Source: Tatumella citrea
GTDB lineage: Bacteria; Pseudomonadota; Gammaproteobacteria; Enterobacterales; Enterobacteriaceae
Length of the DNA stretch: 64,000 nucleotides
Assembly: GCF_002163585.1 (NCBI RefSeq)
Contig: NZ_CP015579.1
Span: 3,534,001-3,598,000 of the forward strand
Direction of reading: 5' to 3'
In this document: one piece after another, positions 16,900-24,139 of the stretch
Layout of the letters: every line of letters starts with the position of its first letter
How positions within the stretch are numbered: the first letter of the stretch is position 1
Notes under the pieces: generated by a model
Database searches by the model: none
Told to the model about the DNA's origin: nothing
What the model saw: the letters and a program-made list of their open reading frames with translations, nothing else
Translations under genes and position numbers: made by a program

Positions 16900-17668
16900 A
16901 GTTATCCTTGACGTAAAAAATGTCAGTATTCAGTTTGGTGGTTTACGGGCTATCGATAATGTCAGCTTTCAGGTGAGTGAAGCCGAAATTTTCGGTCTGA
17001 TCGGGCCAAACGGCGCCGGTAAAACCACCATGTTCAACATTATCACGGCTAATTACCGGGCAACCTCTGGTGAAGTAGTGCTGGCCGGAAAACCATTGAC
17101 CGGGCTAAAACCGAACCAGGTCGTTGCTCGGGGAATCGCCCGCACTTTCCAGAACATCCGGTTGTTTAATTCAATGACCGTGTTGGAAAATGTGATGATC
17201 GGGCTGGATCGCACCAGCCGTTATTCGCTGGCAGAAGCCGCATTACGTATTGGCCGCTTTTTTTCAGCAGAGCGCCAGACCCGTGACAAAGCAATGGAGT
17301 TGCTGGATTACATCGGAATTGCTGACTTTGCCAATATGCAGGCCACTAACCTCAGTTATGGTAACCAGCGTAAGGTGGAAATTGCCCGCGCCCTGGCAAC
17401 CTCTCCGAAACTGCTGTTGCTTGATGAACCAGCCGCCGGGATGAACCCGAAAGAAACCGAAGATCTGGCTCAGTTAATCTTCCGGATGCGTAAAGACTAT
17501 CAGCTCAGCGTGTTACTCATCGAACACGATATGCCATTTGTGAATGCACTCTGCGAACGCGTCATGGTTCTGGAATATGGCAAACCCTTATTTAGCGGGC
17601 TGATGTCAGAGGCCATTAACCATCCGGAAGTGATTGCCGCTTACCTGGGAGACCTCAGTTATGCTTAA
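16886..17668 (+). CDS. LivG-like ABC ATPase
   Basis: 260 residues from the ATG at 16886, which has GGGGAG 8 nt upstream; the longer open frame would start inside livM. Walker A is GPNGAGKTT, the ABC signature LSYGNQRKVEIARAL (LSYGxQR type of the Liv/Urt subfamily), Walker B LLLLDEPAAGMNP. It powers import together with the LivF-like partner. The frame overlaps the next gene by 8 bases. Confidence 0.94.
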   Translation: MESPEVILDVKNVSIQFGGLRAIDNVSFQVSEAEIFGLIGPNGAGKTTMFNIITANYRATSGEVVLAGKPLTGLKPNQVVARGIARTFQNIRLFNSMTVLENVMIGLDRTSRYSLAEAALRIGRFFSAERQTRDKAMELLDYIGIADFANMQATNLSYGNQRKVEIARALATSPKLLLLDEPAAGMNPKETEDLAQLIFRMRKDYQLSVLLIEHDMPFVNALCERVMVLEYGKPLFSGLMSEAINHPEVIAAYLGDLSYA

Positions 17669-18356
17669 TGCCCGTGAGCTGAAAGTATTTTATGGCATGA
17701 TTCAGGGACTGAAGGGCATCGATTTACAGGTTAATGACCGGGAAATTGTCACTCTGATTGGCAGTAACGGTGCAGGCAAAACTTCGGCACTTAACGGGAT
17801 TATCAATATGGTGAAGTCGACCGGTTCGGTCAGCTTCCTCAATGAAGATATCTCCCGCAGCCAGACCCATAACATTGTCCGTAAAGGGCTGGCACTGGTT
17901 CCTGAAGGCCGAAAGGTGTTTACCAATCTGACGATTGAAGAAAATCTGAAGATGGGTGCCTACAATAATCTGGCCCGTTTTACCGTACTACGTGACCGGA
18001 TGTTTGAACTATTCCCACGTCTTAAGGAACGCCGTACCCAAATGGCGGGAACCATGAGTGGTGGTGAACAGCAAATGCTGGCGATTGCCCGTGCACTGAT
18101 GAGCGAGCCGGTACTACTGATGCTGGATGAACCGAGCCTCGGTCTGGCTCCCAAAATAGTCGGTGAATTATTTGCCACTATTCGCCAGCTACGGGAAGAC
18201 AATATCACTATTCTGCTGGTCGAACAGAATGCCACCGCAGCGCTCAGAATTGCTGACCGGGCCTATGTGCTGGAAAACGGCAAGATTGTGCTGTCCGGTG
18301 ATGCGCAGGATATTCTGAAAAATCCGGAAGTGAAGAAGATGTATCTGGGGGCCTGA
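17661..18356 (+). CDS. LivF-like ABC ATPase
   Basis: 231 residues. Walker A is GSNGAGKTS, the signature MSGGEQQMLAIARALM, Walker B LLMLDEPSLGLAP, and the EQNATAAL H-loop region lacks the usual His as in other LivF proteins. The start at 17661 overlaps livG. Last gene of the operon; followed by a strong hairpin at the convergent junction. Confidence 0.94.
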   Translation: MLNARELKVFYGMIQGLKGIDLQVNDREIVTLIGSNGAGKTSALNGIINMVKSTGSVSFLNEDISRSQTHNIVRKGLALVPEGRKVFTNLTIEENLKMGAYNNLARFTVLRDRMFELFPRLKERRTQMAGTMSGGEQQMLAIARALMSEPVLLMLDEPSLGLAPKIVGELFATIRQLREDNITILLVEQNATAALRIADRAYVLENGKIVLSGDAQDILKNPEVKKMYLGA

Positions 18357-18362
18357 GAATAC

Positions 18363-18389
18363 GCCGGTGTGGTTTACTGCCACACCGGC
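18363..18389. terminator. Hairpin between livF and the convergent monooxygenase
   Basis: Perfect 10-bp stem GCCGGTGTGG (18363-18372) / CCACACCGGC (18380-18389), loop 7 nt, no U-tract. Confidence 0.6.
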
Positions 18390-18402
18390 TCGTCAGACAG
18401 GA

Positions 18403-19707
18403 TTAACGAACTACCGGCAATCCGAGGTTTTCACGCAACGTGGCAAACTCGTAGTCTTCATGGAACAGCCCACGACGACGTAATTCCGGGATCACCAGTT
18501 CAATAAACAGATCCAGTTGCTCAGGCATGATCGCTGGCATCACATTGAAGCCGTCAGCCCCGCCTTGTTCCAGCCACAGCTGAAAATCATCGGCAATATC
18601 TTCCGCAGTACCGACAATGACACGGTGACCACGGGATCCGGCAGCAATCGCAGCCAGTTCACGCAAAGTCAGATTTTCGCGTTTTGCCATATCGGTCATC
18701 AGTTTCACCCGGCTCTGATTACCTTCACCCAGTGGAACTTCCGGTACCGGACCATCCAGCGGATAGGCAGAAAGATCCATACCGAACCGCAATGAAAGCT
18801 GGCGCAGACCGTTCTCAATATCCACCAGAGTATTCAGCTCTTTCCACAATGCTTTGGCTTCTTCACGGGTCCGGCCAACAATTGGCATCACACCCGGCAT
18901 AATCACCACATGGTCAGGATTACGCCCGGCAGCGATTACCTGATCTTTTTGCGAACGATAGAATGTCTGAGCTTCTTCCAGGCTTGCTGCGGCGGTAAAT
19001 ACCACTTCGGCGGTTTCTGCTGCCAGCTTCTGACCATCGGCAGATGAGCCCGCTTCAATGATCACCGGACGTCCCTGAGGAGAACGGGTAATATTCAGTG
19101 GACCCTGCACCTGGAAGTGTTCTCCCCGGTGATCAATCGGCTTAATTTTTTCATCCACGAAATAACGACCACTGGCAGGATCCGGCTGAACCGCGCCTTC
19201 TTCCCAGCCAGCCCATAATTTATCGGCTACTTCCAGGAATTCACGGGCACGTCCGTAACGTTGCGCATGGTCAGGCATATCTTCACGGCTAAAATTACGC
19301 GCCACATCGGTAGAGAATGAAGTCACAACATTCCAGGCGGCACGCCCACGGCTGATATGATCCAGCGAAGAAAAACTGCGTGCCAGAGTAAAGGGATCGC
19401 TGAAAGTCGTTGATGCCGTTGCTGCCAGACCAATACGCCGGGTATTTACGGCCAGCGCAGATAGCAGAGTCAGTGGCTCCAGACGTGCCATCGTAGAAGG
19501 CAGGCGATACATACTGGTTGCCAGCGCATCACCGACAAAAAACAGATCAAAGGTGCCTGCCTCTGCCTTTTTCGCCAGGGTAATCAACCAGTCAATATCG
19601 GTAGGTGAACCAAGGTTTTCGGTTAACCGCCAGCCGCTGACATGATGTCCTACTGGCTGAACAAAAAGGCCAAGACGAAGACGACGCTGAGTTGTTGAAC
19701 TGTCCAT
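18403..19707 (-). CDS. yxeK: FMN-dependent monooxygenase, NtaA/SnaA/DszA family (YxeK-like)
   Basis: 434-residue class C flavin monooxygenase of the bacterial luciferase-like superfamily, using FMNH2 from a separate reductase. The NtaA-branch layout is clear: LGLFVQPVGHHVSGW near the N-terminus, AEAGTFDLFFVGDA, GRAAWNVVTSF with the phosphate-binding segment, and RPVIIEAGSSADGQKLAAETAEVVF. B. subtilis YxeK (about 440 aa) is of this type and breaks the C-S bond of N-acetyl-S-(2-succino)cysteine. The call rests on family plus context: acetyltransferase, deacetylase, MmgE/PrpD and amino-acid ABC genes lie within 10 kb. It follows the dehydrogenase gene by 42 bp and is probably co-transcribed with it. 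No flavin reductase is visible nearby. Confidence 0.82.
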   Translation of the reverse strand: MDSSTTQRRLRLGLFVQPVGHHVSGWRLTENLGSPTDIDWLITLAKKAEAGTFDLFFVGDALATSMYRLPSTMARLEPLTLLSALAVNTRRIGLAATASTTFSDPFTLARSFSSLDHISRGRAAWNVVTSFSTDVARNFSREDMPDHAQRYGRAREFLEVADKLWAGWEEGAVQPDPASGRYFVDEKIKPIDHRGEHFQVQGPLNITRSPQGRPVIIEAGSSADGQKLAAETAEVVFTAAASLEEAQTFYRSQKDQVIAAGRNPDHVVIMPGVMPIVGRTREEAKALWKELNTLVDIENGLRQLSLRFGMDLSAYPLDGPVPEVPLGEGNQSRVKLMTDMAKRENLTLRELAAIAAGSRGHRVIVGTAEDIADDFQLWLEQGGADGFNVMPAIMPEQLDLFIELVIPELRRRGLFHEDYEFATLRENLGLPVVR

Positions 19708-19749
19708 TAATCATTCCTGTTTGTAGCATTCATCACCGCACAGCGGTGG

Positions 19750-20820
19750 TTAAAAAAGGGTATCGGCAAGTAAAAAAGCTTTTTCCAGCGAAGCTGGTGA
19801 AATCTCAAACGGCAGCATAGCAGCACTACGCTCCGGAAAACGTACAGCTCCTGCCATGGTGCGTAATACTGCTTTCCGCTCTCCCGCCAGTTCAGGCAGT
19901 TTCAGTGGTGCTGAATAGCGCTGCAGTAATGCCAATAGTTCTGCGTCGGCTTCTCCGTGATTTTCGATCAGTGACTGAATCAACAGACAGAAACCTACTT
20001 TTTCACCATGCAGCCAGTGATGCAGTTCCGGCTGATGAGTCAGCCGGTTATGGATTGCATGGGCAAAGCCAGGAGTTGCCAGAGTATCGCGCACACTGTT
20101 TGACAGCCCGGCATAAACGATATTGGCTTCAATCACTTTGATCAGTGCCGGAGTCACCACGCCAGCCTGGTTATCAGCAATCGCCTGATCACCATACTGT
20201 TTAAATATTTCGAGCGCCTGTTGCGCTGGCAATATTTTTAATTGCAGCGACAGGTTGTCGGGATTATTGAGCTGGTAAGGACGAAATTCAAACAATTTCG
20301 CCATCGCATCCACCATGCCAGCTTTCAGGTAGCGCACATCAGACCGGGCAATCACTTCACTGTCTACCAGCACCAGTTCCGGCATGGCAGGCAGTAACTG
20401 GCTACGCAGGTGTCCGCCCTGATCATTATAAATGATACTCACCGGGGACCAGGCTGCGCAGGTAGCCGCCAGGGTGGGCATATTCACCACTTTAACCTCT
20501 GCCAGCGCGGCGCCTGCAGCTTTTGCCGCATCCATCACACGCCCGCCGCCAATTCCCAGTAATACTCCGGCACCCTGTTCCACAACATTTTGTTGAAGAG
20601 TATCAATCGCCTGCTGAGTACATTCTCCGGTCAGATATTCCAGTTGCCAGCGAATGCCCTGTTCTTCAAGGCTATGGCTTAGCTCAGGATTGACCGCCTG
20701 CCAGGCCGCCGGAGAGGTGATAATACGAACTTCGGAGGAAAAAGCTTTCAGATAGCTTCCGGTTTGGGTACGCAGACCGGGCTGTTGAAAATAGCCATTT
20801 GGAGATTTGATTGCTAACAC
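19750..20820 (-). CDS. Iron-containing alcohol/hydroxyacid dehydrogenase (GldA/YbdH-like)
   Basis: 356 residues of the glycerol-dehydrogenase branch of group III dehydrogenases. The NAD-binding GIGGGRVMDAAKAAG motif lies near residue 92, and LAATCAAWSPVSI follows, as in E. coli YbdH (HcxA, a 2-oxoacid reductase). Metal ligands are likely Asp in GMVDAMAKLFE, His in GFAHAIHN and His in LHGEKVGF. The start is GTG with AGGGTG just upstream. It is the first gene of the leftward unit with the YxeK-like enzyme, divergent from the acetyltransferase unit. It has no counterpart in the Bacillus yxe operon; it could reduce or oxidise an oxoacid product such as oxaloacetate, which is inference. Confidence 0.78.
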   Translation of the reverse strand: MLAIKSPNGYFQQPGLRTQTGSYLKAFSSEVRIITSPAAWQAVNPELSHSLEEQGIRWQLEYLTGECTQQAIDTLQQNVVEQGAGVLLGIGGGRVMDAAKAAGAALAEVKVVNMPTLAATCAAWSPVSIIYNDQGGHLRSQLLPAMPELVLVDSEVIARSDVRYLKAGMVDAMAKLFEFRPYQLNNPDNLSLQLKILPAQQALEIFKQYGDQAIADNQAGVVTPALIKVIEANIVYAGLSNSVRDTLATPGFAHAIHNRLTHQPELHHWLHGEKVGFCLLIQSLIENHGEADAELLALLQRYSAPLKLPELAGERKAVLRTMAGAVRFPERSAAMLPFEISPASLEKAFLLADTLF

Positions 20821-20836
20821 GGGGTCACCCTGAACA

Positions 20837-20914
20837 CTATATTGCAGACCACCGGCATCCGATGGTAACTAAGCTGAGTATCCCTGACAGGGATACACCG
20901 GAGATGCAATATAG
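20837..20914. promoter_or_regulatory. Divergent control region with two inverted repeats
   Basis: An outer perfect 10-bp repeat CTATATTGCA (20837-20846) / TGCAATATAG (20905-20914) brackets an inner perfect 8-bp repeat GTATCCCT (20878-20885) / AGGGATAC (20889-20896). The outer arms are each followed by CCGG on the inner side, so similarity extends with a small gap. It lies between the divergent dehydrogenase and acetyltransferase genes and is the probable operator region for both units. Confidence 0.6.
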
Positions 20915-21077
20915 TCTACGGTAACTGGCTATTTACGCAATGAAAAGCCGCCCGTCCGACTTTCCAAAATGGAATTAGCTTATAGCTTTTTTATATATAG
21001 GGAGTGTTCACTTTACTGTTAATCTCTGTTCCCCACGCTTTGTTATACTCTTTTTTTTCATAATCCCGGAAATAACC

Positions 21078-21620
21078 ATGAACCTTACTTTCCGTCAGGT
21101 CAAAGACGACGAGGTAGATACCTATCTTGCACTGGTGCTGGCCGCCTACCAACCCACAATATCGATGGGAATCCATTTCGATGCAGCCACTACCACCCGG
21201 GAAAAAGCCCTGTTGCACCTGCAAAATCATGGGGTTTATGGGCTTTACCAGGATGAGCTGATGGTGGCATCCGTCACTATCCGCTATCCATGGGGACCTC
21301 TGCCCGGGCCCTTTGGTTTGCCACATATCGGCTGGTTTGCCGCCCATCCGGAGTATCCTGGTCAGCACTATGGCAGTAAAATTCTGCAACGACTGGAGCA
21401 GGAAATTTTGACAGGCGAGCTGCGAGCTCCGGCCGTTTCTCTGGGAACAGCCACCAACCATCCCTGGCTGATCGAAATGTACCGGAAGCGCGGCTTTGAG
21501 CCGATGCACCAGGCTGACCTGGGGAAAGGACATATCACCCTGTATATGAAAAAAGTCCTCGATAAAGAGGCTCACCAGCGCTGGCTGGCACGTCAGGTGC
21601 CTGTTGACGGAAAAAAGTAA
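21078..21620 (+). CDS. yxeL: GNAT N-acetyltransferase (YxeL-like)
   Basis: 180-residue acetyl-CoA-dependent N-acetyltransferase. The GNAT motif A is seen in IGWFAAHPEYPGQHYGSKILQ (Q-x-x-x-G-S/K type), then AVSLGTATNHPWLIEMYRKRGF, the motif B region with the conserved Tyr. In Bacillus YxeL acetylates the amino group of S-(2-succino)cysteine before cleavage; the role here is inferred from neighbours, since a deacetylase gene starts 12 bp downstream. GGAAATAACC precedes the ATG. First gene of the rightward unit. Confidence 0.75.
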   Translation: MNLTFRQVKDDEVDTYLALVLAAYQPTISMGIHFDAATTTREKALLHLQNHGVYGLYQDELMVASVTIRYPWGPLPGPFGLPHIGWFAAHPEYPGQHYGSKILQRLEQEILTGELRAPAVSLGTATNHPWLIEMYRKRGFEPMHQADLGKGHITLYMKKVLDKEAHQRWLARQVPVDGKK

Positions 21621-21632
21621 CCGGAGAACACC

Positions 21633-22790
21633 ATGACTGATATTACTGAAGATTTGTTCGCTGAAAGCCTGATCGCTTTTCGCCATGAACTGCACCGTTT
21701 TCCTGAACTGTCCAATCAGGAATTTGAGACAACAGCCCGTATCCGCCAGCAACTGGAACAACATCACATCCGGGTGCTGGACTTGCCTCTGAATACCGGG
21801 CTGGTCGCCGAAGTAGGCCCCGTCAGCGGGCCGTTGGTGGTTCTTCGTTCAGACATTGATGCATTGCCTATCGAAGAGCAATCAGGCGTAGACTATCGTT
21901 CACAAAACCCGGGCGTTATGCATGCCTGTGGTCACGACTTTCACAGTACCGCAGCCCTGGGTGCCGCTATTCTGCTGAAAAAAAATGAAGCTTCGTTGCC
22001 GGGCCGTGTCAGAATTCTGTTTCAGGCAGCAGAAGAAACCGGCCAGGGGGCACCTGATATCATTAATACTGGGGCACTGGCAGAAGCTTTCGCTATCTTC
22101 GGATTGCACAATGACCCGACGCTGCCGGCCGGAGTGATAGGCAGTAAAGCCGGCGCTCTGACGGCTTCTGTTGATCGTTTCAGTATCACAATAAAAGGCA
22201 CCGGTAGCCATGCGGCCCGGCCCCATGAAGGCAATGACCCGATAATTATTGCCGGACAGCTGACGGGTGTCCTACAAACGGTGATCAGCCGTAATGCTCC
22301 GTCATCAGATAATGCAGTCGTTTCCATCACCCAAATCCACAGTGGCAGCACCTGGAATGTCATTCCGGACAGTGCATGGATGGAAGGAACGGTACGAACG
22401 TTCTCCCCGGACACACGACAACTGATCGAAAAACGTTTTCGCGCCATTCTGGATGGATTCGCGGCCGCTTTTGATGCCGATATCAGTCTCGACTGGCAGG
22501 CAGGTCCTCCTTCGGTGATCAACGATGCGCGCTGGGCTGATTTTGCGCTTGAACAGGCGGCAAAATGTGGCTTTGAAGCCCGTGTGGTCGAAGCGAGCCC
22601 GATTGGCGAGGACTTTGCTTTCTATCAGTTGCAGCTGCCGGGGGCATTCGTTATGGTCGGTACCGGTGAGCAATACGCCCTGCATCACCCGGCATTTCGG
22701 ATCAATGATGAAGTATTGCTGCCAACATCACAGTATCTGGCACAGCTGGCAGAACGCGCGCTGGATCTGAAGCAGGAGTCCGCACAGTGA
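21633..22790 (+). CDS. yxeP: M20 amidohydrolase / N-acyl-amino-acid deacetylase (YxeP-like)
   Basis: 385 residues of the M20D (hippurate hydrolase/IAA-amino hydrolase) family, which removes acyl groups from N-acyl amino acids using a metal pair. Probable ligands are Cys99 and His101 in MHACGHDFH, the Glu pair 134-135 in AAEETG, His159 in GLHNDP, and a C-terminal His in ALHHPAF. The lid domain begins near SHAARPHEG. It fits release of the N-acetyl group at the end of an N-acetylated thioether pathway. The end overlaps the next start by four bases (GTGA). Confidence 0.85.
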   Translation: MTDITEDLFAESLIAFRHELHRFPELSNQEFETTARIRQQLEQHHIRVLDLPLNTGLVAEVGPVSGPLVVLRSDIDALPIEEQSGVDYRSQNPGVMHACGHDFHSTAALGAAILLKKNEASLPGRVRILFQAAEETGQGAPDIINTGALAEAFAIFGLHNDPTLPAGVIGSKAGALTASVDRFSITIKGTGSHAARPHEGNDPIIIAGQLTGVLQTVISRNAPSSDNAVVSITQIHSGSTWNVIPDSAWMEGTVRTFSPDTRQLIEKRFRAILDGFAAAFDADISLDWQAGPPSVINDARWADFALEQAAKCGFEARVVEASPIGEDFAFYQLQLPGAFVMVGTGEQYALHHPAFRINDEVLLPTSQYLAQLAERALDLKQESAQ

Positions 22791-24106
22791 ATATCACTGA
22801 ACAGCTGGCAGAAAAGATTATCAGCAGTCGTCCTGATGATCAGGCACGACAGAATGCCCGCGATGGGGTCTGTGATTTTATTGCTGTCTGCTGGCCGCTG
22901 ATGCATCAGCAGGTTCCGGATTCCGGTCTGCCGATACTCAGGCAGGTGTATCCCGAACAAACCATTGCGCAGCGTGCGCTGTTACTTGGCTATGCCGGTC
23001 ATGCCCTGGACTATGATGACTTCCATGCTGATTTTCGGGGCCACCCCACCACGGTGATTCTGCCCGCCTTACTCGCCTGGTGCAGCTTTCAACCGTCGTA
23101 CAGTGCTGAAGAGTTTCTCGATGCCTATATTGTCGGAGTGGAAACCGCCGGCAGACTGGGGCTGGCTGCCACTCAACAACACTATACCCGTGGTTACCAT
23201 AATACTGCGACACTTGGCACCCTGGCAGCAGCAGCAGCGCTGGCTCGTCTTAGCCGGGCTAGTATGGCACAAACCGCTGTGTTGTTGGGGATAGCCGCCA
23301 CGGAAGCCAGTGGTTTAAGAGCACAGTTTGGTTCTGCGGTAAAACCTCTGCATGCCGGACTGGCTGCTGAACGGGCTGTCAGAGCGACTCAACTGGCTCT
23401 GGCCGGTTTTGACGGGCAACCTCACGGGGTGATTGAAGCTTTTCTGTCAGCCACCAGCAACGATCAGGCGCTGCCAGAAAAACTGACTGCAGACTGGGGA
23501 ACCCCCTGGCGTATCACTCAGCCCGGGCTGGAATTTAAACCGTTTGCCACCTGCAGTGGTACCCACAGTGCTGCAGAAGCTGCGCGGATTATTCGCCGAC
23601 AGTGGATCAGCGAACAGGGAAATATCGACCGTTTACTGGCGTTAACCGACAGCATCACCGTCACCTTTCCGCCTGGCGGAGATATCGCCGCATCGGTCCG
23701 TCATCCACACACCGGTATCGAAGCGCGGTTTAGTCTGGAATATGTTATCGCCGCCATGCTGCTGTACGATGATTTACGTATGACTGATTTTGCCGAGGGT
23801 CCGGTCAACCCGGAAGTGATGGCACTGGCCGCCAAAGTTCACAGAACGCCGGACGAAACTGCGCCGCCGGATGCCATTAATCCGGCACTGCGTTTTCATG
23901 AGGTGACTCTGATGCTGACCGACGGGCGCCAGCTCAGCTGCCGCCGTACCCGTCAGGAATCTCTGGCAGAACCGGTGAATGTGCAGGAAAAACTCTGGCT
24001 GGCACTGCAACAGGAAACGGCAGACAGCCGGCAGAGCGTGGTCGATGATTGCCGGCTGACCGACAGCCGGCAACTTAACCATTTGATTAACGCCTTATTG
24101 GCGTAA
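22787..24106 (+). CDS. yxeQ: MmgE/PrpD family protein (YxeQ-like)
   Basis: 439 residues, the usual size of the 2-methylcitrate dehydratase/cis-aconitate decarboxylase family. The conserved GYAGHALDYDDFH and GHPTTVILPALLA segments occur near residues 65-95, and AFGSAVKPLHAGLAA-like sequence (here QFGSAVKPLHAGLAA) near 186. Family members dehydrate, isomerise or decarboxylate tricarboxylate-like substrates. The Bacillus operon for S-(2-succino)cysteine also ends with such a gene, of unclear role. The start is GTG overlapping yxeP, with AGGAG upstream. Confidence 0.82.
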   Translation: MNITEQLAEKIISSRPDDQARQNARDGVCDFIAVCWPLMHQQVPDSGLPILRQVYPEQTIAQRALLLGYAGHALDYDDFHADFRGHPTTVILPALLAWCSFQPSYSAEEFLDAYIVGVETAGRLGLAATQQHYTRGYHNTATLGTLAAAAALARLSRASMAQTAVLLGIAATEASGLRAQFGSAVKPLHAGLAAERAVRATQLALAGFDGQPHGVIEAFLSATSNDQALPEKLTADWGTPWRITQPGLEFKPFATCSGTHSAAEAARIIRRQWISEQGNIDRLLALTDSITVTFPPGGDIAASVRHPHTGIEARFSLEYVIAAMLLYDDLRMTDFAEGPVNPEVMALAAKVHRTPDETAPPDAINPALRFHEVTLMLTDGRQLSCRRTRQESLAEPVNVQEKLWLALQQETADSRQSVVDDCRLTDSRQLNHLINALLA

Positions 24107-24114
24107 TCAGCATC

Positions 24115-24139
24115 ACCGCCTGAGTCTGACTCAGGCGGT
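24115..24139. terminator. Hairpin at the yxeQ / molybdoenzyme convergent junction
   Basis: Perfect 12-bp arms ACCGCCTGAGTC (24115-24126) / GACTCAGGCGGT (24128-24139) around one base. It overlaps the stop of the molybdoenzyme gene. No U-tract. Confidence 0.6.
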
